A stretch of DNA of 16,857 nucleotides from Ettlia oleoabundans (taxonomy: Eukaryota > Chlorophyta > Chlorophyceae > Chlamydomonadales). This document shows, piece by piece, positions 8,625-16,857 of this stretch. The stretch lies in assembly GCA_019693395.1 (NCBI GenBank), contig JAAMXP010001052.1, positions 1 to 16,857 of the forward strand. Direction: 5' to 3'. The notes under the pieces were generated by a model. That model was not told where the DNA came from, ran no database searches, and saw only the letters and a program-made list of their open reading frames with translations. Every line of letters begins with the position of its first letter. Within the stretch, counting starts at the first letter, position 1. A program made the position numbers and the translations under genes.

Positions 8625-11600
8625 TTACTGGGTAGTGCCCAGCCACTGCGAGAACACCTCGTAGTCCTCGCCCACGTAGTCTGCAGCATGGACAGGGGGA
8701 GCAATGCGGAAACAACAAACAAGAGTCAGCAGCTGGTCAACGCACCAGCCAAACCATTGGAGAAGGCCCAACCCACCGTCCTAGGCAAGCACGCTAGCAG
8801 GACGGAAAACAAGCAAGCCTGCTCAATCCTAAACATTCAATGCGAGGGTGGTTCATGCTTTGCTCAATCTGGCCAAACAGTCACTCAAAGGCGCCCCAGG
8901 GATCACAACAAGACACAGACGAGCACCTCACATCATGCACCAGCCGGCCGGGCGGCCAGCCAACTAAAGGCAACTCCCAGCACACGGCACCCACTCAAAA
9001 CCCTGTAACCAGCCAGCCAGCCAGCCGGCCAGCCGGCCAGCCAGCCACACGCAGCACCCAGCACCAAGCACCTACGTACCTGAGTCTGTGACCATGGTGG
9101 AGTAGAAGGCCTTGGACACCTTCTTGACGTCCTTGCGGGCGGCACGGGCGGCCTCCAGCTTCTTGCTCTTGGCGTCTGCAGCAGCGGGGCGAAGATGAGG
9201 AATTGAGGAGTGCATTTGGAATGAAGGTGCAGAAAGGAGACAACAACTGGTGGAATGTAGGATATGGGCTCGGGATAAGAGTGGTGGTTCAGAAAGGGGG
9301 AGAGGAGGGAAATTGTTAAGGAGGCAGCTCTGGGGACATGAAACACTGGCACCTAATAGGAAGGGGAGTGGCACACGTGAACAGCAGCAAAGAAAGCTGA
9401 TAGGCCACGTCAAAAGCGCTGCGTCAGCGCACACTGGAAGCGGCGGCAAGAGCCAGCCTTCTCTTAAAACACAGGTGTCAGGCACGCAAGCAGCTTGCTT
9501 CATCAGCAGGACAGACTAGTGCATGATCAAGGATGCATTGCTAAATTCCGTTATGAATACCTAATTTCTCAGTAACTGTTTATAGTATTATTTCTTCGTC
9601 ATTTGGCAAGAATCAATGCCCAGCCCCAACAGAGTGCCCAGCCCGCACCTGCGCGCTTGGCGGCAGCCAGCAACTCTGCACGGCGTGCGGTCTTGGCGTA
9701 GGGGTTGAGCTTGAGCAGGGCGCCCAGGTTGCGCAGCGGGTTCTTCTTCAGGGGCTTGCGGGCCTGCGACGAGAGAGGTGGGGAGAGAGGCATTGAGGTT
9801 AAGGCAAGTGAGTGAGTGAGTGGGTGGGTTGGTGTGCCCTATTGCTGGAGGCTCTCGAGGGCATTCAGCCATTGCTTGCACAGCACACATTTGGACATGA
9901 TCATGGACATCCCAACTACCCAGAAACTGTCAAGGGAAGCACAACAAAACCTCAGCACGTCTGCAACCGTGGGAGGAAAGAAAGCCAGCGAAACTGGGCA
10001 CGCACCTTGCTGGCCTTCTGTGGGTTGACCACCGACTGGATCTCATCGGAGTTGATGAGGCGCGCCAGGTCGCCGTTGGCCATGATGTGGCGCGGCAGCT
10101 TGTAACCCTTCTTCTGCTCGCTGGTGGTCTCAGAGGTGCCTGTCACAGAATGGGGAGCAGGGGGAGCATGGAGAACAGGAATGTGATTCAGGGAATTTGA
10201 GGGGGGCGTGCACAGGATTAACTTGATGGAAGGGAGAGCACTGTGACAGCCGCCAAAGCTGCCGGCGGCACGGCAAGGATAAGGCGACCAATTTCAATGC
10301 AACACAAGACCACCGACGCCCCGGTAGCTTTCTACCGAAGCTTCTGCCAGAACCCACCAAAAATGCTGTCCAGCTTCTCCAGCGCGCTCTTGGTCCAAAT
10401 GCAGAAGCGGCCCAGGTGGCCGCCAGGCGCCAGCTGCAGCAAATTGAGGCGCTCAACGCTGCACACCTCCACGCCGGGCAGGTTGCGGAACGCACGGCTG
10501 CACAGGCAGAAGAACGGAGGGCAGGGTGAGAGATGCAGGAATGGGCAGAAATCACGAAACGGGCACGAGTGCAGGCAGAAATACAGAAGAACCAGGCATA
10601 TAGGGAAAACACATGCAAAGGTAGGGCAGGTGAATGTGGCCCTTACCCCCCCACCCCCCACCACCACCCCACACACAGGCACCCGCGGCAGTGGCAATCA
10701 CCTGATGCCACTGTCGTTGCCGTAGATCACCAGTGGGCCCTTGCGCTGCACGTACCGCCGGTTGCGCATCTTACCCTTACCGCGGCGCAGGTTCTTGGAG
10801 TCCTGCAAGTTATGAGTGGAAGGATAAAATCTCCGTGATAAAACTAAGCATTGGAAGGAATCTGTATGCCAGCAGCCCCGGTAATAGGCTCAGCAAATTA
10901 CGCTCAATGCCACTGGTTTTGCAAACCCAGCCTCGCTACCCCATGGAGTCACTCCACCTAGGCTTTTCCAAGTCCATCATTATTGGACTGACAAGATTGC
11001 CACCAACCTCAGCGCGTGATTCACACCAGCACCCACCTTAGCCTTCTCCACATCGGCGTAGGCGCCAACCTTCTTAAGCAGCTCCACGGCAGCCTTGGTC
11101 TTGGTGATGCTCTCTGCAACACGAGAGGGAGGGACGGCGTCAAGACTCAGGACGGATGAGCAAATCAGTGAAATCTGATGCTCCTTGTGAACACACGGAA
11201 TCACGGAATCAGGCGTAGTGAAGGTGGCGAGACAAGGAGAAATGTCAACGGCAACGATTTAGAGAGAATGTTTAAGGGAGAAAGGCAGACAAGAGGCACA
11301 TGAAGAACCAAATGTGCGGGATTGGGAGGGCTCCAGTGCAGCGGAACAGTTACGGAGGTGCTGGCTTCCATAGCTGTAGTAAACTCCAACAACCAGAACC
11401 AGCTGGACAGGCTAAATGTTACGGCCCGCAATACTCAGGCTCAGCCCTGCTGGCGCCAGCAGTCACCCAGCAGCTGCGCATCGGCACGGCATGGACCAGC
11501 CCTACAACTGAGAACTACACTGCTTGCTTCACCCACAGCCACCGCTGGCGGCAAGCTGCTACATGTCTGGCACGGTTTTGAAAATTTACACGCTCCCGCT

Positions 11601-13977
11601 GTGCGAAGCCGCCAAGGTGCCTACAGTACCTGCCTGCTTGTCGGACGAAAAAATGTTTGCTTGCTAACCTGCTTGGCTGGCTGCTATTCGAGGATGGATG
11701 CTGCCACATATCGCTGAACTAGGGCTGTTAAGGGCTAAGTTGGCCCACGTGCTGAACTGCTTTTCAGCGATTGTATCGGGTCAGCAGTGCTCCCAAGCCG
11801 CCCCTTCTGTCCCGCTGCCTCCGAGACAGCAGCGAAGCCGCCCAACTCCAGCAACAAGCGACATTTCCTTCCCCAGGTTCTATTCCGAACTCGACGCGAG
11901 TTTTCCACTCACCAGAGGCATCAGACAGCACCAGAGGCACCTCGGGCACAGCGTCAATCTTGTGGCCGCGAGCCATCACCAGAGCGGGCAGAGCGGAGGC
12001 GGCGATGGCAGACACCACCGCGTAGCGCTTCTGCAGGGAGGAAAGAGGAAAGAAGCAGATGAGAACCGTGCTGACGGACTCCCTGCAGGGCCAATGAGCA
12101 CTTGGAAAAGATGTGCTAGCGGCCAGGCATTGCTTTCAACGGCAGCGGTGCTGCAACTGCTCAAGCGTGATTGCTGGAAGAAATACGTTAATATATGAGA
12201 TGGAAGCAAAGCATGCAGCAAAAACAATCTCGCCTGGAAGAATTGCACGCAATGTGGGATGGACGCAGATATCAAGCGAGAAAACAAGCTCTATCTTGCG
12301 TTACCTACGCACCCCCTGCGTGAAGCACGGCGCACCTGGTTGATGTTGATCTTACGGTGCCAGCGGCGCCAGGTCTTGGTGGGTGCGTACATGTGACCGC
12401 CACGGCACATGTTGCCAAAGGCACCCTGGCCTGCAGCGGGCAAGGGGGTGCGCGGTTGCAAGGTGTTGATTTGATGCTCGGGAATCAGGGTGGTTTGGCG
12501 GCACTTTGTATAGCATGGTGGGTGCTCCGTGCTTGTATTGACAGCCTGGCGGCTGTTTGTTGCCAGGGGTAGAGAAAAGGGACTCAGGAGGGCTGCACAG
12601 GTTATGTGTCAAGCCAGGTGGGCTGGTCGACTTGCCACCCCGCCTTGCCGCTGGTGGTGGAATGGCACAGGCAAGGCAGACGCAGGTTGCAGCGCGCTGT
12701 GCCCGCAACCGCTGAGGGTGCCATCAGCCTCAAGGAACGGCAAGTTTGAGGCCAGCTGCTGCTACCAGGCTGACAAGCATCCAATGCTGGGCATACGCGC
12801 GAAAGGCAAGAAGAGAAAGGCTGCTGCATGCTGCCATTTGTTGCTGCGCCACTTATGGCACACAAGCCTCCTTCCCTTGCTTCAAGCCCCCACAGCAGCC
12901 TCCCCGCCTGCCACTGACTGCCAGCTCCAAGCCTGCTGCTCTGCTGGGTACGCTGGCAAACCCTCCCGTTCGGGCTGCTCGGCAAGCAGCACTCACGGCC
13001 TTGCGACAACCCCTTAGTAGCGACAGCAGCAGTGGCAGGTTCGGCGGGGAGGGCGGTAGGAAGTCATGCACCCCTGGGCAACACTTGCTTGATGCAGATC
13101 CTATCAAAGCTGCTTTTCTAATAGAAGAAGTATGTATAAATAGCAGTGTCTCAAACTGCGCGCATGACAGTGAGGGTACGGCACATACCTGCACGGTGGG
13201 TGCCGCCGCCGGGCACACGAGGGATACGCGACACGGCACGGCCGGTGCCCCAAGACTCTGCCGCCGTCTGGTGGCCGGCCTTGGCAGACACGGCATACGC
13301 CTGGCGGTGGTTCTTGGCCATGTGGGTGTGCACCGTCTGCACAATGTCGGAGCGGATGGGGGCCACGAACACGGCGGGCAGCGGCACCTGCGGAGACACG
13401 GCCAGAAAAGCGGCGGGCAACGATGAGGTGTTGCTGAAACTCGCGGTTTGCTTGGTACTGTGTATGTGCATCCCTCCACTGTTTGCTGCAAGGAATGGCT
13501 GCAGCTGAGAGATGCAAGAAATGGCTGAGAGGAGAGGCTGCTGGTGTGCTTCGCCGCCTGCCGCCGCCTCCGCATCTGCACCCACCGCTACCATCGTCAC
13601 GGAGCTGGCGATGCGGCGATTTATATAAACAGACAATTCACATGACAGACTGGCTCACTGCACTCTGTGCTGCCCAGCACGCTGTTGCCTTGCCAATAGC
13701 GCCGCTTGTGGAGTGCACGGAGCGGCTGCTGGTCCCTTGTGCCGTCACAGCTGGATGCTGTGCTGCCTCACAGACGCCAAAGAGTCGCTCTGGCGCGCTG
13801 CATGGCCGATCATGCCGCCAGCACCATTCTGCCCGGGCGCCCCAGACCCGACAAAGTCTCCAATTCGCTCCAGCGGCTGTCCCCAAGTATATTTGCCCCG
13901 CCCCCGCCCTGCTGCCCTACCTGCTCGGCGGCCTCGCCGCTCTCGCCAATCACGCTCACGAGCGGGCGGGACGCCAT
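8625..13977 (-). CDS. RPL4: Cytosolic 60S ribosomal protein uL4 (L4/L1), complete, 11 exons
   Basis: Exons: 13977-13921, 13387-13189, 12430-12336, 12030-11913, 11113-11037, 10802-10702, 10497-10358, 10139-10006, 9763-9649, 9175-9080, 8680-8625. All introns are GT-AG, all phases agree, and the total is 1,188 bases, 395 aa, the usual length for a eukaryotic uL4. The start MASRPLVSV sits in a strong context (cacaaaATGGCG). Residues about 73-115 ([37 protein letters not shown]) are the conserved internal loop that lines the constriction of the peptide exit tunnel. [29 protein letters not shown] and the lysine/alanine-rich eukaryote-specific C-terminal tail complete the family pattern. The protein binds 28S rRNA early in 60S assembly. 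Introns 2 and 4 are long (758 and 799 bases), the rest 200-530. A TGTAA signal lies about 160 bases after the stop. Confidence 0.97.
9009..9047. repeat. (CCAG)n/(CCGG)n tetranucleotide repeat in RPL4 intron 10
   Basis: About nine units of ccag with two ccgg variants run through this stretch. In the RPL4 transcript it reads as GGCT repeats starting about 30 bases after the donor of exon 10 (exon ends at 9080). It is an ordinary microsatellite and is likely length-polymorphic. Confidence 0.85.
9807..9834. repeat. Short (GTGA)n/(GTGG)n repeat in RPL4 intron 8
   Basis: Four gtga-type units are followed by gtgggtgggttggtgt. In the transcript this is a CACT/CACC-rich stretch about 45-70 bases before the acceptor of exon 9 (exon begins at 9763), so it may serve as part of the pyrimidine tract. 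Confidence 0.65.
10646..10674. repeat. C-rich tract; G-rich run after the RPL4 exon 6 donor
   Basis: The plus strand has three runs of C separated by single A bases. In the RPL4 transcript it reads as GGGG/GGGGGG runs from about 28 bases downstream of the exon 6 donor (exon ends at 10702). It could form a G-quadruplex in the pre-mRNA. Confidence 0.75.
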
Positions 13978-15548
13978 TTTGTGGGCTCACGTCCTCTTGC
14001 CGCCCAAAAGGACCTACTCGGGAGCGGGGGTTCTATTTGGAGGGAGGCGTGGCAGCGCAGCACGACCCCGGGTGCAGGGCGCAAGCGATGCAATTGACGC
14101 CTGGATGCGGGCAGGTTTTGAACACTACACCTTTCTGTCTGTGACCTCACGAAGCATTCCCGATGGGGCCGCCAAGGCCGCCCTATGCCGCCACCGTCAC
14201 TGGCCCGGCCTGCCGCCTGCCGCCTGCAATAACGAGCTTGGGCATTGCCTTGGGGATGGACGCACAAATGTCTGCAAGCCTGTGTTAAGAAAAATGAGAC
14301 AATGGGCCTGTTGGGGGAGGCAGAATTTGAAATGATGTGGCTGGACAGGGAAGTTGCAATCTCCCGGTGCTGCACAGATGGACACAGATGCTCCACAGGT
14401 GGCCACAGGGTCTCCCCCCGCCTTCCCCCCTTCTGCCGACCCTACCACCCACCCCAGGTGCCACTCCCACTCCAGTGCACGAATGCTGGCTGCAGATGTT
14501 GCTACATCCGACCCCTTCGGCCACAATGTGCAAAGTACCCATTCTACTTCGTTTCAAGTTTCTGCGGGGAGTTGGCACAGCGATGCAAAAGCCTGGCATG
14601 GACCCTAGCTGCTGTTTTTCTGTGGTTCCACGACATGGTTAGCAACAGGATTGGCACGTCTACCGCCTTTCCACATCTGCATGCTTCCTCAGGTTGCACC
14701 CACCCTCTGGATGTGACAGCCAGGTTAGTGCTGCCACAATGCTGCTCACTGCAGTACGGCTACGTGACTGATGATGTACTGGCACTGTAAAAAGCAGGCG
14801 GACCGGGGGTGGATGCTTATACAGACGAAGGAAGGCGAGGCAGTGCGCTTTGTACGTGGTGATCGCCTGTGCTGCTCTACGCTGCACCCTGCTGTTCTGT
14901 GGTGTGATGCAGGGCTTGCGCTGCTACAACTTCGTGCTGGGATGAGCAGACTGCTTGCTACTCCCCCACTGAAATGCTGCTACATCTGCTATAACTTGCA
15001 CTGCCCCATGTACCACATTGGTTTTATTTTAGATGTAGGGCCAAAACCGAGATGCTCTGGTTCAACTGACACTTCTTGACTCTTTTGAGTGTGTGCTTAC
15101 TTAATAGTATTCATACCAATGCTTGCCAGTTCTATTATCAAAACTCAGCAATGAACGTCAGGGATGAAATGGGGGCTGTACCGCCTCTTACTAGCACTAC
15201 CACTCCTCGATGTCTTCGTCCACAATGAGCCTGAGTAAGCCTGCTTGATGCAGGTGGGTGGTTTTCCTGGCGCAGCCACCCCTCTGTTGGTCTCAGAGGC
15301 AGACCCCTGCCCAGTGGCTCTGCTGGTTGCTGCCGTGAGGGCAGCACTGCCGCCTGATTCAGCTAGCAACATGCGCTAGCAAGAGAACAGCTGGCAGTAG
15401 GCCAGGCTGCTTGGTGGAATGAACAGCCCAAATGCGCCTTGAAGCGTTCCAAGTAGAACGTTCCAAGGAGAATGTCTCACTATCAGCTGGCCACAAATAT
15501 GCCGAAAAAGGTCGTAGAAGTTGGCCGAAAATTGCCAAAAGGGGGTCG
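13978..15548. other. Intergenic region between CRTISO (3' end) and RPL4 (5' end)
   Basis: These 1.57 kb should contain the CRTISO 3' UTR and the RPL4 promoter. I found no minus-strand TGTAA in it, so the CRTISO polyadenylation site is unassigned. Plus-strand frames such as 14245-14790 show no recognisable domain. Small repeats are present: ctgccgc repeated near 14210-14222 and cgttccaag at 15445-15453 and 15459-15467. No tRNA or mobile element was seen. Confidence 0.6.
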
Positions 15549-16857
15549 TCAAGAGCGGTCTCGTACCGCCGCCAGCATTGCGTTGTACCCCTCGTCGATC
15601 CCTGGCAGGCGGGGCTGCATGCCCAGGTCACACAGCACGCGGTGCGCGCAGCCAAAGCCGCTGAACACAACTGCAGGTGGGGCAGGGGGTGGGGCCATGC
15701 TGAGCCTGGGGGTTTGAGGAAAGCCACGAGGAGTATCCATGCTGCCATTGCGGTGCATCGTCCGGTCAGACCGAAACAATCTTCTTACCTGCGTTGACTC
15801 CCTGGCCCGGGAAAGTGGAGTCGCCCACACAGTACAGCCCCTGTATTGCGGTACGGTTGAAAGGCATGCTCAGCATGCCCAACGGACGGCGAGCGGGGAT
15901 GGGCCCGTAGCTGCCGTCGGTGCGGTTCAGGAAGCGGCGGTGAGTGCGAGGGGTGCCCACCTCCCTGCAGACAGGATGTGGGGTGGGGTGGGGTGGGTGT
16001 CGGGTAGGGCAAGTGTGAGATGGGGGTGGGCAATGGGTTGATTGTGGAATGGAGGGCCCCATCAGCTGGTGGTGGGCAAGGAGCGAGACGGACAGGGGTG
16101 GTTCAAGGGGCGGGACAGGGTTGTGCCTGCCCGCTTTGATGCAGACACAAAGTGGCATGTGGGTGGGCCAAGGGGCAGAAGCAGGGGCTCAGGCAGGTTG
16201 AACTTCCTGCCTGAAGTTCAACTTCAAATCTCTAACATGGAGACAGTGTAGTGCACAGCATCAAGGTGTGCATACGTTCAGCTGGCAGGCTCCGCAGTTT
16301 GCGAGCGTTGTTATATCAAGCATTGGCCGTGTTGTAAAAACGAGAAGGGGTTTGTTGTATGAGCCGTGCTCTCAAGGGTCCGCCTTCCCACCCACCACCC
16401 ACCCACGTACCTAAACAGTGTGCCCTCCTTGAGCCCCGGAAACACCTTTTCTAGGCGAGCCACAATTGCGTCTGCCACCTGCAACGGACGCAAGGGGTTG
16501 ATGAGGGTGTGTGAGTTTAAAGTGTTGGGCTGTTGGGGTGTTGGGGGTGTGAAAGTTGCGGGATCGCCAGCAGGATCGCCAGCACCCTGTCAGGGAGATG
16601 CAAGCCATGGGTGCAACACAGCAACACAACCAAACCGTCTCTGCCTTCTTTCCGGGATCAATCAGGTGTCCCCATGCAATGGCTACAGCACAACCACGGG
16701 CCAACCATGAATGTCCCAGGGTTGACGACCACCCGCCTCCTCTTGCTTCCTCTCGCAATCCACACACTGTGTATGCGCCCCCAGCAACAGCTGCAACACA
16801 CCCACAGCCCCCCCCAAGACCCCCCACCTCCTCTTTCTTCTTCTCGTAGTCTGCACG
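15549..16857 (-). CDS. CRTISO: CRTISO-family carotenoid (prolycopene) isomerase, C-terminal part, 5' end outside window
   Basis: Four exons are visible: 16857-16828 (partial, 30 bases), 16478-16411, 15964-15789, 15670-15549, ending in TGA; they join in frame to 131 residues plus stop. The segment starts [10 protein letters not shown], then [20 protein letters not shown], then [24 protein letters not shown], and [17 protein letters not shown] at residues 75-91. The GDS-x-FPGQG block is the C-terminal dinucleotide-binding signature of the CRTISO branch of phytoene-desaturase-like flavoproteins. By family knowledge, CRTISO is a plastid FAD enzyme that converts tetra-cis prolycopene to all-trans lycopene. 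The 40 residues after FPGQG ([15 protein letters not shown] and a short tail ending VRDRS) differ from plant CRTISO, so this could be a CRTISO-like paralogue whose substrate is unknown. The N-terminal FAD domain and transit peptide cannot be judged here. Confidence 0.88.
15978..15999. repeat. (GGGGT)n tract before a CRTISO acceptor
   Basis: Three to four GGGGT units on the plus strand read as CCCCA in the CRTISO transcript. The tract ends about 14 bases before the acceptor of the 15964-15789 exon. It repeats the arrangement seen before TPLATE exons 8 and 9. Confidence 0.8.
16190..16222. repeat. Two overlapping, mutually exclusive inverted repeats in a CRTISO intron
   Basis: CAGGCAGG (16190-16197) pairs with CCTGCCTG (16206-16213), and GTTGAACTTC (16197-16206) pairs perfectly with GAAGTTCAAC (16213-16222), with a 6-base loop. 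The two stems share bases 16197, 16206 and 16213 and each stem lies in the other's loop or flank, so they cannot form at once. The element is in the middle of the intron between exons 16478-16411 and 15964-15789. Confidence 0.8.

Noticed and set aside
8244..9008. Plus-strand open frame of 254 codons
   Set aside because: It runs antisense through RPL4 exon 11 and its 3' UTR and contains microsatellite-like PAGQPA sequence; no family resemblance.
14245..14790. Plus-strand open frame of 181 codons with its stop inside a TGTAA
   Set aside because: It resembles no family I know, has a composition (Cys, His, Arg, Pro) typical of chance frames in this GC-rich DNA, and no splice or promoter support.
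15441..15475. Heat-shock-element-like GAACGTTC with repeated cgttccaag
   Set aside because: It lies 75-125 bases past the CRTISO stop, most likely in the 3' UTR, far from any start site; the flanking GAA/TTC units are not at the regular spacing.
1..16857. tRNA genes, transposon ends, CRISPR-like arrays, prokaryotic promoters or operons
   Set aside because: I looked for tRNA B-box-like sequences, long terminal inverted repeats and regularly spaced direct repeats with unique spacers and found none; the 50-base array at the left end has no spacers.

Overview
This window is nuclear DNA from a green alga (Chlorophyta, most likely a chlorophycean related to the Chlamydomonas/Volvox/Scenedesmus group). 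The evidence is dense short GT-AG introns with CTGCAG-type acceptors, many CAG/CTG and other low-complexity runs, TGTAA polyadenylation-like signals after two of the genes, a nuclear photosystem II lumenal gene with a plastid transit peptide, a carotenoid isomerase-family gene and a TPLATE-type adaptor subunit. There are no bacterial-style operons; nearly all long reading frames are chance frames in GC-rich sequence. I assembled the genes by hand from splice phases and remembered protein families, with no database search.

All four genes lie on the minus strand. Read in the direction of transcription (high to low coordinate): (1) 16857-15549, the last four exons of a CRTISO-family carotenoid isomerase (131 aa in window; 5' part outside); (2) 15548-13978, a 1.57 kb intergenic stretch; (3) 13977-8625, a complete 11-exon gene for cytosolic ribosomal protein uL4 (RPL4, 395 aa); (4) 8624-8142, a 483-base gap holding the RPL4 3' UTR and the next promoter; (5) 8141-6216, a complete 7-exon gene for PsbQ/OEE3 (205-aa precursor), whose transit peptide is spread over exons of 20, 32 and 25 bases; (6) 6215-5029, intergenic; (7) 5028-246, the first ten exons (614 codons, about half of the expected protein) of a TPLATE-like subunit of the TSET/TPLATE endocytic complex. 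Its next intron contains a 50-base minisatellite and runs off the left edge.

The genes do not form a pathway. Two are plastid-targeted or expected to be (PsbQ at the water-oxidising complex, CRTISO in carotenoid synthesis), one is translational housekeeping and one is membrane traffic. The most unusual features are a TPLATE-type adaptor in an alga, a GC-AG intron within it, a tandem array of 3'-splice-site-like motifs made by the 50-base repeat, a duplicated splice donor, (CCCCA)n tracts just before three acceptors, and two mutually exclusive hairpins in a CRTISO intron. No tRNA, rRNA, transposon, CRISPR array or plus-strand gene could be supported.
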